Below the pieces are notes generated by a model. It worked only from the letters and a program-made list of their open reading frames with translations. It was not told the DNA's origin and made no database searches. Below, piece by piece: positions 1 to 6,475 of a stretch of DNA of 6,532 nucleotides. This stretch comes from an uncultured Terriglobus sp. (GTDB lineage: Bacteria > Acidobacteriota > Terriglobia > Terriglobales > Acidobacteriaceae). A program made the translations under genes and the position numbers. Each line of letters begins with the position of its first letter. The first letter of the stretch is position 1. The stretch lies in NCBI GenBank assembly GCA_937871605.1, contig CALMRM010000117.1, positions 1 through 6,532 of the forward strand. Direction: 5' to 3'.

Positions 1-1725
1 CTTGCGGATGCCCATCTGGTTGGCCAGCTTGAGCGCGGGAATGTTGCGCGACTCTGCAAAGGCAGAGGTCAGCGTCATGGCACCCGCGTAGTTTGCTTCG
101 TAGTTATGCGGCGTGTAGGGACCGTTGGGCGTGTAGAAGCTCGTCGGGCCGTCCACAATGATGTCCGTCGGCTTGGAGTGTAGCTGCTCGACTGCGGCGG
201 TGTAGACATAGGCCTTGAACGACGACCCGGTCTGCCGCTCCGCCTGTGTCGCGCGATTGAACTGCGAGACGGCAAAATCGCGGCCACCCACCATCGCCAG
301 GATTTCACCATTCGCATTGTTGACCGCCATTAGCGAGGCCTGCGCGCCACTGTCCTGCTGCAGGGTGGCGTGCATGGTCGCCGGTGCAGCAGCGGCATCC
401 TCAATGCGGACGTACGCGATGTCGCCCACAGCCAGAATCTCTGTGGCAGCGTAGTTCTGTGTCCACGCCCAGTCCGGCGGCGTCATCTCGGCGTAGCGGC
501 GGCCAATGCGCAGCACCACACGGCGGGGCTTGACCTCCGTAACCAACGCGTGAAAATAGGCCCCATTCTCAATGGCGTTGGTCCAGTCCGGATGCTTATA
601 CGTCTCCAGGTCCGCACCCGTAGCCGCGACATTCACGAGCTTTGCCTTCCAGCCATGCCGCCGTTCATAGGCCGCCGTGCCGTCCAGCACAGCCTTGTTC
701 GCGGTCAGTTGCAGCGGCAGGTCCATGGTGGTGTAAATTTTGAGCCCTGCACCGTGCACCGCCTCTGCACCGTATTCCTGCTCCAGTTGCCGCCGCACCT
801 CTTCTACAAAGTAGGGCGCAACCGTGTTCGGCGTTTCCTCCAGCTTCAGGCCGAGCGGCGCCTGTCGCGCTTCGTCATACCGGGTGCGTGTGATCGTGCC
901 ATCCCCCAGCATCTCGCTCAGCACCAGGTTGCGGCGCTTCAGCGCACGGTCCGGGTGACGTGTCGGTGAGTATGAGGTAGGTCCCTTCGGGAGCGCGGCA
1001 AGCAGCGCTGCCTCTGAAAGCGACAGGTCACGCACATGCTTGCTGAAGTAGTAGTTGGCACCCGCCTCAAATCCATAGACGCCGTTGCCCAGGTAGATCT
1101 GGTTGGCGTACATGGCAAAAATCTGCGGTTTGGTGAAGTGCCGTTCAATTTGCACGGACAGCAGAATCTCCTGCAGCTTACGCCCGACCGTCTGGTCCGC
1201 AGAAAGAAAGAGGTTGCGTGCGAGCTGCATGGTGAGCGTAGACGCACCCTGCCGCTTGCCTTTCGAACGCAAATCGACATACGCCGCGCCCACCACGCGA
1301 AATGGGTTAATGCCGGCGTTCTTGTCGAAACTCTTGTCTTCGATGGAGAGGATGGCGTCGTGCAGCACAGCCGGAAAGTCGCTGTACGGAACCACCACGC
1401 GGCGTTCCAGCGCAAATGAACCGAACGTCTGGCCATGCACATCCAGCAACTCTGTTCGTGTAGAGGGCCGATAGTGCTCCAGCTCTTCCATCTGCGGCAT
1501 GTCTGCGGTGTTGACCAATAGGAGGCCGGCAAAGCAGCCGAAGACCGCGGAGCAGCCAAGCAGCGACAGAAAAATGGCCCGCTTGGCTTTTCTGCGTGAG
1601 TCGAAGTGCTGAGCCCACCATGTGTGCGCGAACGGGACACCCTCACCCAGCAGCCGTTCGCGGACCGACACAGCCCTCCGCGAAGGACGTGCCGTTTGAG
1701 GGTCGCGTGTGAACAGGCTAGGCAC
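1..1725 (-). CDS. Penicillin-binding protein 1A-type bifunctional peptidoglycan synthase, C-terminus cut by window edge
   Basis: A class A PBP polymerises lipid II into glycan strands and cross-links them in the periplasm, anchored in the inner membrane. The frame is open from a stop at 1755-1753 to the window edge, giving 575 residues from a GTG at 1725. Visible in order: a basic cytoplasmic tail, one membrane segment (about 50-71), then a GT51 domain with catalytic Glu129 in IEDKSF, GASTLTMQLARN (160-171), RKLQEILLSVQIER, a YANQIYLGNG segment and EAALLAALPKGPTSYSP. The transpeptidase domain follows, with nucleophile Ser501 and Lys504 in TGSSFK and the SRN motif at 559-561. The KTG motif and roughly 150-250 residues lie outside. 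The start is uncertain: there is no in-frame ATG before Met76, which lies beyond the membrane segment. GTG 1725 lacks a close Shine-Dalgarno; GTG 1671 is the alternative. It lies 52 bases downstream of the S41-like gene, probably in one operon. The family is certain; the exact subtype (1A rather than another class A) is less so. Confidence 0.95.
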   Translation of the reverse strand, partial: MPSLFTRDPQTARPSRRAVSVRERLLGEGVPFAHTWWAQHFDSRRKAKRAIFLSLLGCSAVFGCFAGLLLVNTADMPQMEELEHYRPSTRTELLDVHGQTFGSFALERRVVVPYSDFPAVLHDAILSIEDKSFDKNAGINPFRVVGAAYVDLRSKGKRQGASTLTMQLARNLFLSADQTVGRKLQEILLSVQIERHFTKPQIFAMYANQIYLGNGVYGFEAGANYYFSKHVRDLSLSEAALLAALPKGPTSYSPTRHPDRALKRRNLVLSEMLGDGTITRTRYDEARQAPLGLKLEETPNTVAPYFVEEVRRQLEQEYGAEAVHGAGLKIYTTMDLPLQLTANKAVLDGTAAYERRHGWKAKLVNVAATGADLETYKHPDWTNAIENGAYFHALVTEVKPRRVVLRIGRRYAEMTPPDWAWTQNYAATEILAVGDIAYVRIEDAAAAPATMHATLQQDSGAQASLMAVNNANGEILAMVGGRDFAVSQFNRATQAERQTGSSFKAYVYTAAVEQLHSKPTDIIVDGPTSFYTPNGPYTPHNYEANYAGAMTLTSAFAESRNIPALKLANQMGIRK

Positions 1726-1777
1726 AGCAGTTACGGTAGCACGTTGCCTTCAGGGCTGAGCGAGTAGCTTACTGCCG

Positions 1778-3049
1778 TTACGCGGCCTTTGCCTTGAGGA
1801 GTTCGAGGCCCTTGTTCAGCTGATCGTCCACCTTGGCGGCCGGCTTCGCCACCGGCACCGCAGGCTTGGCGGAATTTACGGTCTGCGTGCTGGCGCCGCC
1901 GTCCCCCTCGCCATCCTCGTCGTCCTCATCCACAGTACTAGCCACATCCTGGGCTGAAGCCACTGCTACCGGCGGGGTTACACCTTCGTCCTGCAGCGTC
2001 TTGCCACTGGGGGTGGCGTACTTTGCCACAGAGAGGATGATGGCAGCGCCATCTGGCAGCTCAAAGGTACGCAACTGCGCACCATCGCCAAACGTCTTTT
2101 CGCCCACCAATTCACTGCGCTTGGAATCCAGCAGCGCACCCGCCACGATCTCGGCCGGGCCCGCCGTACCGTGGTTGATCAGCGTCACCATGGGAGCAGT
2201 GCCGTTTACACTCTTGCCCGGCTCTGCTGAAAAGGTCTGCTTGGGAACCTTTTGGCCTTCCAGGGTGGCCAATGTGCCAGTCTTGATGAAGAGGTTAGCC
2301 ATGCGCAGTGCCTCAGCATTGTCACCGTTGCTTACGTCGCGCAAATCCAGCAGGATTTTCTTTGAATTGGTGCGGCTCATGTTCTTGAGCTTGCCCTCCA
2401 CCTGCTGCACGTGCTCACGGTCGATGCTGACGGGTTTGATATAGAGGATGCTGCCACTCTCGTAGAACACTTCTCCCGCAGGTACGACCGGCACATCCGT
2501 GCGGGTCAGCGTCAGCTTTTCCGGCGCGGGATGGCGTGGGTGTATCACGGAGAGCGTCACCGGGGTGCCCGAATGGCCTTCCAGCAGCAGCTTGACCGAA
2601 GCCAGGGAGATCTCATTGGTCTTACGATCGTTGATCTGCTCGATGACATCGCCATCGCTCAGGTTGGCCTTGTCCGCAGGACTATCCGGTACCACCGACA
2701 CGACCGTGGCATAGCCGAAGCGTTTGGCTACGTTCAGCCCTACCTGCGCGTGACCCTCGCTGTGTGTCTTGTAAGCCTTGTACTCCTGGGGCGTTAAGTA
2801 ACTCGAATCCGAGTCCAACCCCTCCACCAGGCCGCGCAGAGCAGCATCGGTCACCTTGCCCATGTTCGGGTCAGTGACGTAGTCGCCCTGGATATGCCGC
2901 AGCACCTCGCTGTAGACCAGCATCTGCCCGAAGGCACCCTCCTGCGGTTCACCCGCAGCGCGCACCCGGTGCGTGTTGGCACCCAGAAACATCGTAAGCA
3001 GCAGAACGGCAGAAACAGCAAGCAGCGACAGCTTGAGCGACTTTGGCAT
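1778..3049 (-). CDS. PDZ / S41 (CtpA-type) family protein lacking the catalytic Ser-Lys dyad; likely pseudoprotease
   Basis: Carboxyl-terminal processing proteases cut periplasmic proteins near their C-termini, but this 423-residue copy has probably lost catalysis. Numbered from ATG 3049: a signal peptide or anchor (5-23, possible cleavage near 31), an S41 N-terminal helical region ending in LDSDSSYLTPQEY, a PDZ domain (about 100-171), the S41 core (about 190-355), an acidic run DEDDEDGEGD (374-383) and an Ala/Pro/Lys-rich tail. In active enzymes the motif GSASASEI carries the nucleophile Ser, and TFGKGxVQ carries Lys and Gln. Here these read GTAGPAEI and TFGDGAQL, so Ser becomes Gly297, Lys becomes Asp322 and Gln becomes Leu326. 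The Gly-Asp spacing of 25 matches the Ser-Lys spacing of Prc and CtpB. LDLRNNPGG has also become LDLRDVSNG. ATG 3049 is chosen over in-frame GTG 3082 because AGAGGT lies 11 bases upstream and MPKSLK suits a signal peptide start. The intact frame argues against a pseudogene. It directly precedes the PBP1A gene. Confidence 0.88.
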   Translation of the reverse strand: MPKSLKLSLLAVSAVLLLTMFLGANTHRVRAAGEPQEGAFGQMLVYSEVLRHIQGDYVTDPNMGKVTDAALRGLVEGLDSDSSYLTPQEYKAYKTHSEGHAQVGLNVAKRFGYATVVSVVPDSPADKANLSDGDVIEQINDRKTNEISLASVKLLLEGHSGTPVTLSVIHPRHPAPEKLTLTRTDVPVVPAGEVFYESGSILYIKPVSIDREHVQQVEGKLKNMSRTNSKKILLDLRDVSNGDNAEALRMANLFIKTGTLATLEGQKVPKQTFSAEPGKSVNGTAPMVTLINHGTAGPAEIVAGALLDSKRSELVGEKTFGDGAQLRTFELPDGAAIILSVAKYATPSGKTLQDEGVTPPVAVASAQDVASTVDEDDEDGEGDGGASTQTVNSAKPAVPVAKPAAKVDDQLNKGLELLKAKAA

Positions 3050-3143
3050 AGCAGCAGGGCACCTCTGTACTTGACGACGCACACCGCACGCGGCTCGTCT
3101 CCCGTGTTAGACGTCGCCGGACAGCAAGCAGCAGCAACGCTGG

Positions 3144-3165
3144 AAGTAGCATACGCGTGCTACCT
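3144..3165 (-). other. Small inverted repeat (hairpin) between tRNA and the S41-like gene
   Basis: GTAGCA (3146-3151) and TGCTAC (3158-3163) form a 6-bp stem around a 6-base loop. On the leftward transcript, a G-U pair and an A-U pair extend it to 8 bp. It starts 28 bases beyond the tRNA 3' end and about 95 bases before the S41-like ATG. No T-run follows it in the leftward direction, so it is not a canonical intrinsic terminator. It could aid 3' processing of the tRNA transcript or attenuate readthrough, or it may be chance. Confidence 0.4.
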
Positions 3166-3193
3166 GCATGCGGCGAACGAGCAAAGAGGAATC

Positions 3194-3270
3194 TGGTGGC
3201 GGTGAGTGGGATCGAACCACTGACCTACGGGTTATGAGTCCGTCGCTCTAACCATCTGAGCTACACCGCC
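3194..3270 (-). tRNA. tRNA-Met (anticodon CAT), probably the elongator
   Basis: The leftward strand folds into a full cloverleaf of 77 nt, including an encoded CCA end (3196-3194). The acceptor stem GGCGGTG/CACCGCC has 7 perfect pairs, the D stem GCTC/GAGC 4, and the T stem AGTGG/CCACT 5, with TTCGATC as the T loop. The anticodon CAT is at 3236-3234 in the loop CTCATAA. The initiator is unlikely because 1-72 is a G-C pair. Elongator Met is favoured over tRNA-Ile2 (a CAT tRNA whose C34 is modified to lysidine) because GGCGGTG resembles the acceptor strand of known elongator tRNA-Met genes. Sequence alone does not fully exclude Ile2. Anticodon-stem pair 31-39 is an A-C mismatch. Confidence 0.93.
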
Positions 3271-3436
3271 ACGGTGTTTGCGCGCTGGTGGCGCTTAGCG
3301 TATCAGGCCCACCACGCAGTCGTAGGCACAGGCTGGCACCCGCGCTGCAGCATACCCAAACGACCGGTGCTGGAACGACTCCCTGTAGTTTACTGGAAGA
3401 GAGCGCGGGCCGAAAGTGCCGCCCTGAAATACCGCC
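3271..3436. promoter_or_regulatory. Divergent intergenic region between tRNA-Met and kdsB
   Basis: These 166 bases separate two divergently transcribed units and must hold the promoter of the tRNA (leftward) and probably that of kdsB (rightward). I see no convincing consensus sigma-70 pair on either strand. GATACGCT about 25 bases upstream of the tRNA and TAGTTT about 50 bases upstream of kdsB are the only weak -10-like strings. No coding frame is supported here. The role is inferred from gene orientation. Confidence 0.45.
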
Positions 3437-4174
3437 ATGCCAGCGCCTCGCACAATCGCCGTCATTCCGGCTCGCCTCGCCTCCACGCGGCTGCCCGGCA
3501 AAGTGCTGCTGCCGCTGCTGGGTAGACCCATGCTGCAATGGGTGGTAGAGGCCGCGCTGCGCTGCCCACAACTGGATGGAGTGGTGGTAGCCACAGACGC
3601 TGAAGCGGTTGCCGCGCTGTGCTGGGCGCATGGCTGGCCGTGTGAAATGACCGACCCCGGTCTACCCAGCGGAACAGACCGGATGCGCGCCGTGGCTCTG
3701 CGCCGCGCGGCTGATTTCTACGTCAACATCCAGGGCGACGAGCCGTTACTGCAACCCGCTCACGTAGCCGCCCTGCTGCGCCCCTTTGAACTTGGACCGC
3801 ACGTGGACGTAACCACGGTCAAGGTTCCCTGTTCCCCGGAAAACATCGGCAATCCGAATGCCGTCAAGGTGGTGACCGCGCTGGATGGGCGCGCCTTGTA
3901 CTTCTCGCGTGCGGCCATTCCGTTCGATCGCGATGCCGCCGGTGCACCGTACTGGAAGCACCTGGGACTGTACGCCTACCGCCGCGATGCCCTGCTGCGT
4001 TTTGGCACACTGGAACCTTCGCCGCTGGAGCAAACCGAGCGGCTCGAGCAGTTGCGCCTCCTGGAAAACGGCCTCGCGTTGTACGTGGAGAGCGTGGACG
4101 TGGACACGGTGGGCGTCGATACCGAAGCGGATGTGGAGCGCGTCGAGTCACTCCTGCGCGCCAGGCACGGCTAA
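3437..4174 (+). CDS. kdsB: 3-deoxy-manno-octulosonate cytidylyltransferase (CMP-Kdo synthetase)
   Basis: KdsB joins CTP and Kdo to make CMP-Kdo in the cytoplasm, the activated sugar for the inner core of lipopolysaccharide; it therefore points to an LPS-bearing outer membrane. The 245 residues match the usual family length of about 240-255. Seen in order: the nucleotide-binding signature IPARLASTRLPGK (10-22), ATDAEAV (52-58), PSGTDR (77-82), NIQGDEPLL (97-105) with the Mg-binding type Asp101, NPNAVKVV (139-146), a KHLGLYAYRRDAL block (164-176), LEQTERLEQLRLLENG (187-202), and VDTEADVERV (227-236) with the second metal-type Asp228. An in-frame TGA at 3425-3427 closes the frame upstream, so ATG 3437 is the first possible start, although no clear Shine-Dalgarno precedes it. 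The GH92 gene follows after 33 bases on the same strand. Specificity for Kdo over related acids such as Kdo8N is the family default and is not proven here. Confidence 0.95.
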   Translation: MPAPRTIAVIPARLASTRLPGKVLLPLLGRPMLQWVVEAALRCPQLDGVVVATDAEAVAALCWAHGWPCEMTDPGLPSGTDRMRAVALRRAADFYVNIQGDEPLLQPAHVAALLRPFELGPHVDVTTVKVPCSPENIGNPNAVKVVTALDGRALYFSRAAIPFDRDAAGAPYWKHLGLYAYRRDALLRFGTLEPSPLEQTERLEQLRLLENGLALYVESVDVDTVGVDTEADVERVESLLRARHG

Positions 4175-4207
4175 GCTCGGCATGGACAAGGACCGCTCCG
4201 GCCCGCG

Positions 4208-6439
4208 ATGATGGCGGCAATGACCTCTGCCGTTCGCACGCGCACCCGCAAGCTGCTGTTGACCCTTTGTGCCACCGCCACGTTGTCGCTGGCTGCCGCT
4301 GCCCAGGTGGACTACGTGGACCCAACCATCGGGAACGTCGGCATCCTGCTGGAGCCCACGCGTCCCGCCGCCTACCTGCCCAATAGCATGGTGCGCATGT
4401 ACCCGATCCGGCCCGATGCGCTGAGCGACCAGATTCAATCGTTTCCGCTCACCATCAGTTCCCATCGTATGCACGAGCTGTTCAGCATCATGCCCGGTGC
4501 TGCCGCGCCTGCCGCGTATGACCAGGAGCACCCGACGCCGTACGCCTACTCCGTGCGCTTCGATGGCTCGCTGATTCGGACTGAGTTTGCGCCCACGGAG
4601 CGCGCCGGGTACTTTCGCTTTACGTTTCCGGACGGCAAGGCAACGGTTGCGCTCGCGAATCGGCTGAAGGGTGACGTGCATGCGGAGGGGACCGGCGCGA
4701 TGCGCGCGCTGGCCGGACAGGAAGACTTCGACGGCATGCACGCCTACTTCTATGGCGAGTTCAGTCACCCGGTGACGTACACCGTCACGGATGGCACGAT
4801 CGGCAAGCATGCTGTTGCTTCTGCAAAGAACACGCAAACGCTCGACTTCCGCTACGGTGTTTCGTTCATCAGCGTGGAGCAGGCCAAGGCGAACCTGCAT
4901 CACGAGATTCCCGCATGGGGACTGGACACGGTGCGCGATGCCGCCAGGGCGCGCTGGAACCAGACCCTCGGCCAGATCGAAGTGGAGGGCGGCACGGAGG
5001 CGCAAAAGCGTGTGTTTTACACCGCGCTGTACCGCAGTTCGGAACGCATGGTGAACATTACCGAGGATGGTCGCTACTACAGCAACTTCGACCATACGGT
5101 ACACACCGACCCTCGCCCGTTCTACGTGGACAACTGGCTGTGGGACACATATCGCGCGCTGGAGCCGCTACAGACGATCCTGAACCCGGCCACCGAGGCG
5201 GACAAGCTGCAATCCTACGTCCGCATGTACCAGCAGTCCGGCATTATGCCGACGTTTGCGACGGTCAGCGGTGACTACGCCTGCATGAACGGCAACCACG
5301 CTGCCGCCTGGTTTGCCGATGCCTGGTGGAAGGGCGTCCGCGACTTTGACCTGCCGACCGCGTACGAGGGCGTCAAGAAGCGCTCCACTGACGTGACCAT
5401 GCTGCCGTGGAGTCTGGCTCCCGCGGGGCCGCTGGACGCCTTCTACCGCGAACACGGCTACATGCCCGCGCTGCACCCCGGCGAACCGGAAACCGTGCCG
5501 GGCGTCAGCCCCGGCGAGAAGCGCCAGCCCGTTCCCGTGACGCTGGGCAACAGCTTTGATGAGTGGAACATCGCGCAGATAGCGCAGGTGCTGAACAAGC
5601 CCGACGACCAGGCGTTCTACCTGAAGCGTGCGGCCAACTGGAAGAACGTCTTTCGCGTGGACAGGGGCATGATGTGGCCCAAGGACGCCGCTGGCAAATG
5701 GATCGACATCGACCCCAAGTTCGACGGCGGCATGGGTGCGCGTGACTTCTACGACGAGAACAACGGCTACACCTACACCTGGGACGTGGCGCACGACTTT
5801 AGCGGCCTGTTCACGCTGATGGGCGGCATGGCCAAGGCACAGGCCAGCCTGGACCAGCTGTTTCGGGAGCCACTGGGCCGGTCGAAGTACGCCTTCCAGG
5901 CCAAGCTGCCGGATTCGACCAGCATGGCCGGACAGTTCTCGATGGGCAATGAACCCAGCTTCGCCATCCCCTACCTGTACGACCGGCTGGGCGCGCCATG
6001 GAAGACGCAGAAGCGCATCCGCATGCTGCTGGAATCGTTCTTCCCGGAGTCGCTCACAGGCATACCCGGCGATGAGGACGGCGGCGGCATGAGCGCGTTT
6101 GTGGTCTTCTCCATGATGGGCTTTTACCCCGTTTCCGTGGGCATGCCGGTGTACGACATTGGCAGTCCCGTCTTCACCAGGGTGACGATCCACCTGAAGA
6201 ACGGACACGACTTCGTGGTGAATGCGCCTGGTAGCTCTCGCGATGCCAAGTACGTGACTGCGGTGCGTGTCAATGGCAAGCCCATGGATCGCGTCTGGTT
6301 CCGGCACGCCGATTTGGTGAACGGCGGCGTGCTCGACCTGATGATGAGCGACACGCCCAACACGGCACTCGGCGCACAGCCTGCCAGCTTCCCGCCGGAC
6401 TCCATGGCGGTGAACCCTGCGGACTACGCAGGACGCTAA
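4208..6439 (+). CDS. Secreted GH92 family glycosidase (putative exo-alpha-mannosidase)
   Basis: GH92 enzymes are Ca-dependent, inverting exo-alpha-mannosidases that trim mannose from N-glycans, mannans or related polymers. The 743 residues fit the family. A signal peptide is visible: basic RTRTRK (10-15), a hydrophobic core (16-28), and likely AAA|Q cleavage near 32, so it acts in the periplasm or outside. The mature protein begins VDYVDPTIGN, then a beta-sandwich domain to about 230, then an (alpha/alpha)6 barrel with DNWLWDTYRAL (308-318), GDYACMNGNHAAAWFADAWWKG (355-376), SFDEWNIAQIA (449-459), YDENNGYTYTWDVAHD (515-530), GNEPSFAIPYLY (580-591) and GDEDGGGMSAFVVFSMMGFYPV (621-642). By analogy with Bacteroides Bt3990, Glu517 is the acid and Asp622/Asp624 are the base residues; the acid-to-base spacing is similar. 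Starts at 4208, 4211 and 4220 are all possible; none has a well-placed Shine-Dalgarno. No sugar-uptake genes are visible nearby. The linkage preference cannot be read from sequence. Confidence 0.92.
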   Translation: MMAAMTSAVRTRTRKLLLTLCATATLSLAAAAQVDYVDPTIGNVGILLEPTRPAAYLPNSMVRMYPIRPDALSDQIQSFPLTISSHRMHELFSIMPGAAAPAAYDQEHPTPYAYSVRFDGSLIRTEFAPTERAGYFRFTFPDGKATVALANRLKGDVHAEGTGAMRALAGQEDFDGMHAYFYGEFSHPVTYTVTDGTIGKHAVASAKNTQTLDFRYGVSFISVEQAKANLHHEIPAWGLDTVRDAARARWNQTLGQIEVEGGTEAQKRVFYTALYRSSERMVNITEDGRYYSNFDHTVHTDPRPFYVDNWLWDTYRALEPLQTILNPATEADKLQSYVRMYQQSGIMPTFATVSGDYACMNGNHAAAWFADAWWKGVRDFDLPTAYEGVKKRSTDVTMLPWSLAPAGPLDAFYREHGYMPALHPGEPETVPGVSPGEKRQPVPVTLGNSFDEWNIAQIAQVLNKPDDQAFYLKRAANWKNVFRVDRGMMWPKDAAGKWIDIDPKFDGGMGARDFYDENNGYTYTWDVAHDFSGLFTLMGGMAKAQASLDQLFREPLGRSKYAFQAKLPDSTSMAGQFSMGNEPSFAIPYLYDRLGAPWKTQKRIRMLLESFFPESLTGIPGDEDGGGMSAFVVFSMMGFYPVSVGMPVYDIGSPVFTRVTIHLKNGHDFVVNAPGSSRDAKYVTAVRVNGKPMDRVWFRHADLVNGGVLDLMMSDTPNTALGAQPASFPPDSMAVNPADYAGR

Positions 6440-6451
6440 ACTTCCACCCGC

Positions 6452-6475
6452 CGTCATCCTGAGCGCAGCGAGGGA
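6452..6475. repeat. Fragment resembling the acidobacterial GTCATCCTGAGCGCAGCGAAGG dispersed repeat
   Basis: Just after the GH92 stop the sequence reads CGTCATCCTGAGCGCAGCGA. From memory this is a short intergenic repeat found many times in Acidobacteriota and some other genomes. Its reverse strand, read as protein, gives the tell-tale SLAALRMT string of spurious gene calls. Only one copy occurs in this window, so its repetitive nature is recollection and is not shown here. It may be a transcribed 3' element; no intrinsic terminator with a T-run was found beside it. Confidence 0.5.

Noticed and set aside
939..1646. 235-codon minus-strand frame overlapping PBP1A
   Set aside because: The frame beside it carries all the GT51 motifs; this one is Arg/Ser/Thr-rich without motifs.
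1833..2444. 203-codon plus-strand frame opposite the S41-like gene
   Set aside because: Ser/Ala-rich translation with no domain; antisense to conserved S41 blocks.
1778..3049. S41-like gene as a decayed pseudogene
   Set aside because: There is no frameshift or stop, and PDZ and core motifs are intact. Loss limited to active-site residues fits a maintained non-catalytic protein better.
1778..3082. Longer S41-like protein from GTG 3082
   Set aside because: It would add 11 residues (MRRQVQRCPAA) ahead of a standard signal peptide and has no ribosome site; ATG 3049 with AGAGGT upstream is better. It remains possible.
4148..5104. 318-codon minus-strand frame across the kdsB end and GH92 start
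   Set aside because: It runs opposite two genes with clear conserved motifs, is Arg/Gly/His-rich and shows no recognisable domain.
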